Source: Ga0077527 sp964531455 (GTDB lineage: Bacteria; Pseudomonadota; Gammaproteobacteria; Burkholderiales; SG8-41). Taken from it: a stretch of 49,200 nt of DNA. The position numbers and the translations under genes are program-made. Below, piece by piece: positions 1-6,008 of the stretch. Within the stretch, counting starts at the first letter, position 1; every line of letters begins with the position of its first letter. The DNA is taken from contig CAZHFZ010000027.1 of the NCBI GenBank assembly GCA_964531455.1, forward strand, positions 1 to 49,200, in the 5' to 3' direction. The notes beneath the pieces are model-generated. The model had not been told where the DNA came from. It made no database searches and worked only from the letters and a program-made list of their open reading frames with translations.

Positions 1-1223
1 GCCAGCGTCGGCTGCGCGATGTAGTTCGCGGGATTCTGTTCGATACGCTTGCGGAACTCGGCGATCTGCTCCCTGGTTGATGTCGGCCCCACCAGCATGC
101 CGTAGCCGCCGGAACCCTGCACTTCCTTGACCACCAGTTCTTCAAGGTGCGCAAGCGTATAGGCGCGCTCGTCAGCATTGCTCAGCATATAGGTGGGCAC
201 ATTCGAGATGATCGGTTTTTCACCAAGGTAAAACTCGATCATTTTCGGCACGTAGAGGTAGGTCGATTTGTCGTCGGCAACGCCCGTGCCCGGCGCATTG
301 GCGAGCGTTACATTGCCGGCGCGGTAGGCGGAGAAAATCCCGGCCACGCCCAGTACCGAATCCGGCCGGAAGGCCAGTGGATCAAGGTAATCGTCGTCGA
401 TGCGGCGGTAGATCACGTCCACTCGTTGCGGACCGGCAGTGGTGCGCATATAAACGACTTCGTTGGCGACAAAAAGATCCTGACCTTCTACCAGTTCGAC
501 GCCCATTTGTTGGGCGAGGAAGGCATGTTCGAAATAGGCGCTGTTGTGGGCGCCGGGGGTGAGCACTACGACTGTCGGCTGCGTCGCCCGCGGCGGTGCG
601 ACGGCAATCAGGTTTTCCAGCAGGACATCGGTGTAATGATCGATGGGTGCTACCGGGATGCGGCCGAACAGGTCGGGAAATAGTCGCATCATCATCTTGC
701 GGTTTTCGAGCATGTACGAAACGCCGGACGGTGTGCGCAGGTTGTCTTCGAGCACATAGAACTGGCCTTCGTCAGTCTTGACGATGTCGATGCCGGCTAT
801 ATGAACGTAAACGTCCCCCGGAACCTGCATTCCGCGCATCTCCGGACGATAAGCCGAGTTGCCCACGACCTGGGCTTCAGGGATGATCCCGGCCTTGATG
901 ATTTCCTGGTCGTGGTAGACGTCTCTGAGAAAAGCATTCAGTGCGCGTACCCGCTGACAGGCGCCGTCAGTGATGATTTGCCATGCTGCAGGACGGATGA
1001 TGCGGGGAATGATGTCGAAGGGGATCGAACGTTCTGTTCCGGAGTCATCGCCATAAACCGCAAAAGTGATTCCCATGCGCGTGTACAGCGCATTGGCTTC
1101 TCTCTGTTTTTGAGGCAGAAAGTCCTGTGGTTTTTCGGCAAGCCACTCAGCGTGCGCACGATAATGCTTCCGGATTGACCCGTCGATGGCCAGCATTTCG
1201 TTATAAGGACGCTTTGAATTCAT
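1..1223 (-). CDS. Circularly permuted ATP-grasp protein (5' part, runs off the window)
   Basis: The reverse strand encodes 407 residues from ATG at 1223-1221 and continues past base 1. The opening (MNSKRPYNEML), the segment VLEDNLRTPSGVSYMLENRK and the later segments ANAPGTGVADDKSTY and KEVQGSGGYGMLVGP match the COG2308 family of circularly permuted ATP-grasp enzymes (DUF404/DUF407), which are thought to ligate a carboxylate to an amine, possibly on peptides. The substrate is unknown. A GGA about 9 bases upstream supports the chosen start; an in-frame ATG nine codons later is the alternative. In many genomes this gene leads an operon with an alpha-E (DUF403) protein and a transglutaminase; those would lie to the left of this window. 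It is divergent from relA. Confidence 0.85.
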   Translation of the reverse strand, partial: MNSKRPYNEMLAIDGSIRKHYRAHAEWLAEKPQDFLPQKQREANALYTRMGITFAVYGDDSGTERSIPFDIIPRIIRPAAWQIITDGACQRVRALNAFLRDVYHDQEIIKAGIIPEAQVVGNSAYRPEMRGMQVPGDVYVHIAGIDIVKTDEGQFYVLEDNLRTPSGVSYMLENRKMMMRLFPDLFGRIPVAPIDHYTDVLLENLIAVAPPRATQPTVVVLTPGAHNSAYFEHAFLAQQMGVELVEGQDLFVANEVVYMRTTAGPQRVDVIYRRIDDDYLDPLAFRPDSVLGVAGIFSAYRAGNVTLANAPGTGVADDKSTYLYVPKMIEFYLGEKPIISNVPTYMLSNADERAYTLAHLEELVVKEVQGSGGYGMLVGPTSTREQIAEFRKRIEQNPANYIAQPTL

Positions 1224-1383
1224 TTACTTTTCCGTCCAGTTGGCGCTGTATCAAGTATGAAGCACTTATTGGCAATGAGTTTAGCAACGGCTATGCCAGA
1301 TTCGTTAACCAGGGTTTTTGGCCCGGTATGAGGGTGTTTTAACTGGATTTTTGCCCTTAAGCGCTTGATGATCGCAATCAAAT

Positions 1384-1402
1384 ATGCACCGTTATGGTGC
1401 GT
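1384..1402 (+). promoter_or_regulatory. Palindrome 1 with GTTAT centre, upstream of relA
   Basis: The sequence ATGCACC-GTTAT-GGTGCGT forms a 7-bp stem (one T-G wobble) around a GTTAT centre. It pairs as a family with the second palindrome 39 bp downstream, which has the same centre and length but differs at stem positions in a compensated way. It could be a transcription-factor operator or an RNA hairpin in the relA leader. Confidence 0.5.
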
Positions 1403-1422
1403 CAATTGACGATAGGCATAAA

Positions 1423-1441
1423 ATGCCCAGTTATTGGGCAT
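1423..1441 (+). promoter_or_regulatory. Palindrome 2 with GTTAT centre, upstream of relA
   Basis: The sequence ATGCCCA-GTTAT-TGGGCAT is a perfect 7-bp inverted repeat around the same GTTAT centre as palindrome 1. It ends 55 bases before the relA ATG. Compared with palindrome 1, three stem pairs differ and all three remain paired. Confidence 0.5.
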
Positions 1442-1496
1442 AAATATAAGGGATGCGCGCAACAGGACTCGCGTTTGCACAAACGGAAACACTAGT

Positions 1497-3647
1497 ATGA
1501 AACCACCCAACCTGAAGCTGGTGGCCACTGAATGGCCTGAGCAGGCCTTTTCTGCGGCTCCACTGACGCCAACGGAACGAGCGCTGCTATCCCAAGTTTA
1601 CAGTCATGTCAGGGAAACGGCGCCCGCGGTTCTTGCTGAAGCTCAGGAAACCGCTCATATCCTCATTGAGCTCGCTCTGGATCATGAATGTGTTGCCGCT
1701 GCGCTGTTGGTGCCGTTGCTACGCGTGCGGCCTGATACGACACACGCATTGCGCGAGCGTTTCGGTTTGCGCTTGATTGAACTTGCTGAAGGCGCGCTGC
1801 GCATGGGTGAAATCGGTGCGCTGTCGGGCAAGGTTGTGTCGCCGCAGCGCCCCGAGGCGCAGGTGGCCCAACTCGAAGTTCTGCGCAAGATGCTGCTGGC
1901 CATGGTGCAGGACGTTCGTGTGGTGTTGATCAAACTGGGTGACCATTTGCGTGAATTGCGTGCAGAGGTCAAATCTGAAAACACGGCGCGGCGCATCGAG
2001 TTGGCGGAATTGACACGCGACATTTTTGCGCCGCTCGCCAACAGGCTGGGTGTCTGGCAGCTCAAATGGGAGCTTGAGGATCTGGCGCTTCGCGTCCTCG
2101 AACCCGACAGTTACAGAAGAATCGCGCGGCTGCTCGACGAAAAACGCCATGACCGGGAGCGTTACATCGAGAATGTTGTAGTGCAGTTGAAAGGGGAGCT
2201 GACGCATGCCGGTATTGCCGGTGATGTCAGCGGACGTCCCAAACACATTGCCAGTATTCACCGCAAAATGAAGAGCAAGGCCCTTGATTTCGAAGGACTT
2301 TATGACGTACGCGCGGTTCGCGTTCTGGTGGCAGACATCAAGGACTGTTATACGGTACTCGGCATAGTGCACAGCCTCTGGTCGCCATTGCCGAAGGAGT
2401 TTGATGACTACATCGCCAAGCCAAAAACCAATAATTACCGATCATTACATACCGCGGTGATCGGACCGGAAGGCAAGTCGGTTGAGGTTCAGATCCGCAC
2501 CCGCGAGATGCACGAACACTCCGAGCTGGGTGTTGCCGCGCACTGGCAGTACAAGGAAGGCGGGCGCGCCGATCGCGGCTATCAGGAAAAAATTGCTTGG
2601 CTGCGGCAGGTGCTTGAATGGAAAGATGACGTCAAAGATGCGGGGGAACTTGCCGAACAGTTTCGAACGGGACTTTTTGAGGACGCCGTCTATGTGCTGA
2701 CGCCTCAAGGACGGGTAGTGGATCTGCCAAAAGGCGCAACGCCTATTGATTTTGCATACCACGTGCATACTGAACTTGGTCATCGTTGCCGGGGTGCCAA
2801 AGTGGACGGCGTCATGGTTCCGCTGCATACCCCGCTGGCTAATGGTCAGCAGGTGGAAGTGATCGCTGCAAAACAGGGCGGGCCGAGCCGTGACTGGCTG
2901 AATCCGCAATTGGGATTTCTCAAAAGCTCAGGCGCGCGCGGCAAGGTTCGACAATGGTTCAATCGCCTCAACCTGGAATCCGATATTGCCCAGGGACGGA
3001 CGGTGCTGGAGAAGGAATTACAGCGTCGCGGCCTGACTAAATTGAATCTGGATCGGCTCGCGGAAGGCATGGGCTACGAAAGCCTGGGCGATTTGCTCGC
3101 GGGTATTGGACGTGGGGAGATCGGTCCGAAAGCGTTGAATGACGCGCTGATCCCGAACGAACAGCCGGCTGTCAGCGAAGAAGCTGCAATCATTACAAGG
3201 CAGCCGACCAGCGGAAGCAGCGGTGTGCTGGTCGTTGGTGTAGACAAGCTGCTGACATCGCCAGCGAAGTGCTGCCGGCCGGCGCCGCCGGAACCGATTG
3301 TAGGATTCGTTACCCGTGGTCGTGGCGTCAGCGTGCATCGGGCTGATTGTGCCAATCTGGCACGTCTGGATCCTGAAAGACGCATTGCAGCGGAGTGGGG
3401 TGATCCCGGGACTGCGACATTTCCGGTGGAAATCACCGTGGACGCGGCCGACCGTACCGGTTTGCTGCGTGACATTTCAGAAGTTTTCCTGCGCGAGCGA
3501 ATCAATGTTACGGCCACAAGAACAAATTCGACCGACCTCAGTGCACGCATGCGATTTACCGTCGAAGTGTTGAATCTTGATCAGCTGCAGCGTGTTCTCG
3601 CGCTGATTCGCGAGGTCAAGGGTGTGTTCGGCGCCGTGCGCCGCTGA
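1497..3647 (+). CDS. relA: GTP pyrophosphokinase RelA, (p)ppGpp synthetase I
   Basis: This 716-residue protein makes (p)ppGpp on stalled ribosomes during amino-acid starvation. The N-terminal hydrolase-like region has lost the His-Asp motif of active hydrolases (the local sequence reads LDHECVAAALL). The synthetase region carries EFDDYIAKPKTNNYRSLHT around residues 301-320; this acidic ExDD form is typical of synthetase-only RelA, whereas bifunctional SpoT/Rel have RxKD. A TGS domain follows (DAVYVLTPQGRVVDLP), then the Cys-containing region (AKCCRP, HRADCANL) and a C-terminal ACT domain. The start was put at the ATG at 1497 (MKPPNLKL) with GGAA upstream; an in-frame TTG at 1434 falls in a palindrome. 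Twin palindromes lie in the upstream region. Confidence 0.95.
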   Translation: MKPPNLKLVATEWPEQAFSAAPLTPTERALLSQVYSHVRETAPAVLAEAQETAHILIELALDHECVAAALLVPLLRVRPDTTHALRERFGLRLIELAEGALRMGEIGALSGKVVSPQRPEAQVAQLEVLRKMLLAMVQDVRVVLIKLGDHLRELRAEVKSENTARRIELAELTRDIFAPLANRLGVWQLKWELEDLALRVLEPDSYRRIARLLDEKRHDRERYIENVVVQLKGELTHAGIAGDVSGRPKHIASIHRKMKSKALDFEGLYDVRAVRVLVADIKDCYTVLGIVHSLWSPLPKEFDDYIAKPKTNNYRSLHTAVIGPEGKSVEVQIRTREMHEHSELGVAAHWQYKEGGRADRGYQEKIAWLRQVLEWKDDVKDAGELAEQFRTGLFEDAVYVLTPQGRVVDLPKGATPIDFAYHVHTELGHRCRGAKVDGVMVPLHTPLANGQQVEVIAAKQGGPSRDWLNPQLGFLKSSGARGKVRQWFNRLNLESDIAQGRTVLEKELQRRGLTKLNLDRLAEGMGYESLGDLLAGIGRGEIGPKALNDALIPNEQPAVSEEAAIITRQPTSGSSGVLVVGVDKLLTSPAKCCRPAPPEPIVGFVTRGRGVSVHRADCANLARLDPERRIAAEWGDPGTATFPVEITVDAADRTGLLRDISEVFLRERINVTATRTNSTDLSARMRFTVEVLNLDQLQRVLALIREVKGVFGAVRR

Positions 3648-3659
3648 GCCCTGCAAATA

Positions 3660-4481
3660 CTAACGGGCGCAGCGAAATCCGATGTTGTGGTGACCTGCGG
3701 CAGGGTTGCGCGACAAATTGGGTCCGCGCTGCGTGGTGGTAATCTCATCTGCGGATGAGTCCTGTCCGCCTCCGCGAGTGGCGCGGACCGCGCCAGTTGT
3801 CGGATCTTCGCGCCCGTCTTCGGCTTGATAGGGGTACGGCCGATAGGCGCTGGACACCCATTCCCAGGCATTGCCAGCCATATCCAATACGCCGTATGGA
3901 CTGGCGCCGGCAGGGTGAGCGTCAACCGCTGTGGTGTCGTGCCATCCCGCTGCAAAACGCGCGCGCCGTGAATCGGGCGGCTCGTTGCCCCAAGGGAAGC
4001 GACGCCCGTCGATGCCTCGCGCAGCCTTTTCCCATTCTGCCTCCGTCGGCAGTCTGAGTTTGCGCCACTCGCAGTAAGCTCGAGCGCCTGCCCATGAAGC
4101 TTCGACGACCGGATGCTGCTCGGCTCCGGGATCAGCGAGCCAGCGGTTTTGATAGCGATGGATGCGGGCGTCAGGATCATCGTGATCATAAAGACGTTCG
4201 CCACGCGAACCGGTGAGGCCTGCGCTTTGCAGAAACTCGGCGAATTGCATATTCGTCACCGGGAGGCGATCAATGGCAAATGCACGCAAGTTGACCGTAT
4301 GGGCCGGACGTTCGTCGGCAGGGCCGGAGTCGCTGCCCATGATGAATGGCCCTGCAGGAATTTCGATCATTGGTGACGTAAGCGTTTGCGCGGCGGCAGG
4401 TCCGAAGACGCATAAGCCGTATGCGACCCCAAGGGCCGCAATGTTTCGCCGGAGTGCTCGAAACCGACGCGTTTTCGTCAT
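3660..4481 (-). CDS. Secreted SUMF1/FGE-fold protein without catalytic cysteines
   Basis: The 273-residue product begins with a basic n-region and hydrophobic stretch ending in an AQT-like cleavage site, so it is probably exported. The rest is a formylglycine-generating-enzyme (SUMF1) fold: MIEIPAGPFIMGSDSG, then RLPVTNMQFAEFL, LRLPTEAEWEKAARG, the GMAGNAWEW-type motif (here LDMAGNAWEWVSSA) and a C-terminal GFRCAR. In true FGE enzymes the RGGSF region contains a copper-binding cysteine pair; here RGGGQDSSADE has none, so sulfatase activation is unlikely and a binding or structural role is more probable. The start at 4481 is preferred over ATG 4511, because 4511 lies beside the tRNA-Val promoter and has its GGAA too close. 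It converges on relA with a 12-bp gap. Confidence 0.85.
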   Translation of the reverse strand: MTKTRRFRALRRNIAALGVAYGLCVFGPAAAQTLTSPMIEIPAGPFIMGSDSGPADERPAHTVNLRAFAIDRLPVTNMQFAEFLQSAGLTGSRGERLYDHDDPDARIHRYQNRWLADPGAEQHPVVEASWAGARAYCEWRKLRLPTEAEWEKAARGIDGRRFPWGNEPPDSRRARFAAGWHDTTAVDAHPAGASPYGVLDMAGNAWEWVSSAYRPYPYQAEDGREDPTTGAVRATRGGGQDSSADEITTTQRGPNLSRNPAAGHHNIGFRCAR

Positions 4482-4493
4482 GGCTTTCTCGAT

Positions 4494-4523
4494 TTGAACC
4501 GGTGATGTCATTTCCGTTAGAAT
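4494..4523 (+). promoter_or_regulatory. Promoter of tRNA-Val
   Basis: TTGAAC at 4494-4499 and TAGAAT at 4518-4523 are separated by 18 bases, and the tRNA begins 12 bases after the -10 element. This is a good sigma-70 arrangement. It overlaps the upstream end of the divergent SUMF1-fold gene. Confidence 0.65.
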
Positions 4524-4534
4524 AGCGGACTTGC

Positions 4535-4611
4535 AGGCGCGTAGCTCAGCTGGTTAGAGCACCACCTTGACATGGTGGGGGTCGTTGGTTCGAGTCCAAT
4601 CGCGCCTACCA
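4535..4611 (+). tRNA. tRNA-Val (anticodon GAC)
   Basis: The 77 bases fold as a complete cloverleaf: acceptor AGGCGCG with CGCGCCT, D stem GCTC/GAGC, anticodon stem CCACC/GGTGG around loop TTGACAT, and T stem GTTGG/CCAAT around TTCGAGT. The anticodon GAC reads Val GUC/GUU codons. The terminal CCA is encoded. Its last bases form the left arm of a 13-bp inverted repeat that extends to 4650. Confidence 0.97.
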
Positions 4612-4650
4612 ATTCTTGTTTTAATCAGAGTGTTATGAAACAAGAATTGG
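4609..4650 (+). repeat. 13-bp inverted repeat that includes the tRNA-Val CCA end
   Basis: Bases 4609-4621 (CCAATTCTTGTTT) are the exact reverse complement of 4638-4650, with a 16-base loop. There is no T-run after it, so it does not look like an intrinsic terminator. In the primary transcript the hairpin would pair the CC and A of the mature tRNA tail, which could affect 3'-end processing. Confidence 0.6.
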
Positions 4651-4697
4651 ACCTGAGGCCAAAATTAAGGTTTTTGGGCCTTTATTGGATGGTCTTA

Positions 4698-4724
4698 TAA
4701 TTAATGGATCTCATCCATTAATTA
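4698..4724. repeat. 12-bp perfect hairpin with CTC loop
   Basis: TAATTAATGGAT (4698-4709) is the exact reverse complement of ATCCATTAATTA (4713-4724), with only three bases between the arms. There is no T-run on either side typical of a terminator, so the function is open: an operator, a transcript-stabilising hairpin or a remnant of a mobile element. Confidence 0.55.
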
Positions 4725-4926
4725 AATAAAATAACAATACAAACGGCATCAATATCTTATTTTTTTTGTTCTCTGAGATTTGCGATTGGTTTTTAGACCA
4801 ATAGAGCCTACCAACGGTATTGTGCAAAAGAGTCATGAAAATTCTGCCAGTGGTTTTTATGACTATGGAGAAACAATAATTTAATATACTTCGGTAGCGT
4901 CCCGGTAATCACTGTGCGATTTTCAG

Positions 4927-4958
4927 ACGGGAAAAGTGCGACTGCCCCGTGCTTTTTT
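4927..4958 (+). terminator. Weak terminator-like hairpin before the operon
   Basis: ACGGG (4927-4931) can pair with CCCGT (4946-4950), followed by GC and six T residues. The loop of 14 bases makes it weak as an intrinsic terminator. The same stretch resembles the strong hairpin before thrS (19451-19478). Confidence 0.3.
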
Positions 4959-4984
4959 GTTGCTGCAGCTGAAGCGAGTGCGCC

Positions 4985-5134
4985 ATGATTAAGAGCAAAA
5001 AGTCCGATCGTCCGGTTAAATTACTGGCGCAACGTCGTGGTATGGCTATCACCTGTGGTGAGTTCTGCGCAGAACGGACTGTGGATCATCTGTTGTTTCC
5101 ATTTCCGGCCAGTCAACCTGTTCCCGCAGGTTGA
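4985..5134 (+). CDS. Small hypothetical protein (49 aa) coupled to the cytochrome b gene
   Basis: An ATG-initiated frame encodes a basic 49-residue peptide (MIKSKKSDRPVKLLAQRRG to PFPASQPVPAG). It has two cysteines as CGEFC and no hydrophobic helix or signal peptide. I do not recognise the family. Its TGA (5132-5134) shares one base with the ATG of the cytochrome b gene (5134-5136), the same TGATG junction used elsewhere in this operon, which is the main reason to believe it is translated. The upstream Shine-Dalgarno (GAAGCGAG) is weak. It could be a leader peptide that sets translation of the operon, or chance coding. Confidence 0.4.
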   Translation: MIKSKKSDRPVKLLAQRRGMAITCGEFCAERTVDHLLFPFPASQPVPAG

Positions 5135-5991
5135 TGCTAAATCACGAGTCGATACTTGAATATAAGAGCGGCCGCTACCTGCGGCTGGCGCTCATGCTGT
5201 GTGCCCTGTTCATAGCTGGATATGTGTGGCATGAACCGCCGACGGTTTACCTCAAGCCCTTCGGTGGTACCTGGTTCGGATATACCTTGGGCATCGTGGG
5301 TGCGCTGCTCATATTGTGGCTAATGCTGCTCGGCATTCGCAAACGTCGATACCGCTCAAGCATGGGCACCATGCAGGGTTGGACTTCCGCGCACGTCTAT
5401 TTCGGAGTCAGCCTTGCGGTGATCGTGACACTGCACAGCGGGTTCGAATTCGGCTGGAATGTCCACACGCTAGCCTATACGCTGATGATGCTGGTCATCG
5501 TCAGCGGAATTTTGGGCGTGTATGCCTATTTGCGCTACCCCGCGCTGATGACCAAAAACGTCGGCGATGACACGGTCGAGTCGATCATGCTGAAAATCGC
5601 CGATCTCGACCGTAAATGCCGCACCATGGCACTCGATCTTCCGGATGAGGCGAACAAAATTGTCAACCGGGCGACGAGTGCGGGCGTGCGACAGGTTCAG
5701 GTGGGCTGCAGTTTCCGCCAACAACTTTCCGGAGACAAAGTCAGGTGCCCGACGCGCGAGGCGTGCCAAGCCCTCACACGACTGGGTTCCCAGTGGCAGG
5801 GGGAGCAGGGGGCACTGCTCAAGCAACTCCTGACCCACATGACACGCAAGAGCATGCTGATTGACCGCATACGCCGTGATTTGCGCTTCAGGGCGTTGAT
5901 GCGGGTATGGTTGGTTCTGCATGTTCCGTTGTCGTTTGCGCTGCTGGCTGCGGTGATCGCACATATCATTTCCGTCTTCTATTACTGGTAG
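5134..5991 (+). CDS. Five-helix membrane cytochrome b, probably di-haem
   Basis: The 285-residue protein has predicted membrane helices at about 16-33, 50-67, 84-103, 109-132 and 256-281, with a soluble loop of about 120 residues between helices 4 and 5. Helix 3 carries His87 and His101 and helix 5 carries His263 and His277. Both pairs are spaced by 14 residues, as expected when two stacked b haems are held between two helices, as in b561 or ferric-reductase-like proteins. It likely links the quinone pool or cytosolic electrons to the periplasmic cytochromes encoded next. The start is the ATG at 5134, overlapping the stop of the 49-aa frame; a TTG three bases earlier is in frame. The loop contains four Cys (CSFRQQ, CPTREAC and an earlier CRTMA) but no CXXCH. 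The family is not recognised. Confidence 0.75.
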   Translation: MLNHESILEYKSGRYLRLALMLCALFIAGYVWHEPPTVYLKPFGGTWFGYTLGIVGALLILWLMLLGIRKRRYRSSMGTMQGWTSAHVYFGVSLAVIVTLHSGFEFGWNVHTLAYTLMMLVIVSGILGVYAYLRYPALMTKNVGDDTVESIMLKIADLDRKCRTMALDLPDEANKIVNRATSAGVRQVQVGCSFRQQLSGDKVRCPTREACQALTRLGSQWQGEQGALLKQLLTHMTRKSMLIDRIRRDLRFRALMRVWLVLHVPLSFALLAAVIAHIISVFYYW

Positions 5992-6008
5992 TCATACGCC
6001 GGCCTGCG

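Larger units (their letters stand above)
1224..1496. other. Divergent intergenic region with twin palindromes
   Basis: This 273-bp stretch separates the divergent ATP-grasp and relA genes and must hold both promoters. The only clear structure is the pair of 19-bp palindromes at 1384-1402 and 1423-1441, listed separately. No convincing -35/-10 pair was found. A TTG codon at 1434 is in frame with relA but lies inside the second palindrome and is unlikely to be the start. Confidence 0.6.
4612..4984. other. AT-rich intergenic region between tRNA-Val and the electron-transfer operon
   Basis: This 373-bp stretch is much richer in A and T than its surroundings and contains no credible gene. It holds the tRNA-tail inverted repeat (4609-4650), a 12-bp perfect hairpin (4698-4724), a second copy of the tRNA end gcctaccaa at 4806-4814, a TAATAT -10-like box at 4882-4887 without a good -35, and a weak terminator-like hairpin (4927-4958). 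The promoter of the downstream operon should lie here. Confidence 0.6.

Noticed and set aside
1384..1441. Guanidine-II (mini-ykkC) riboswitch
   Set aside because: That class also has two hairpins, but with ACGR loops; here the loops are GTTAT and the downstream gene is relA.
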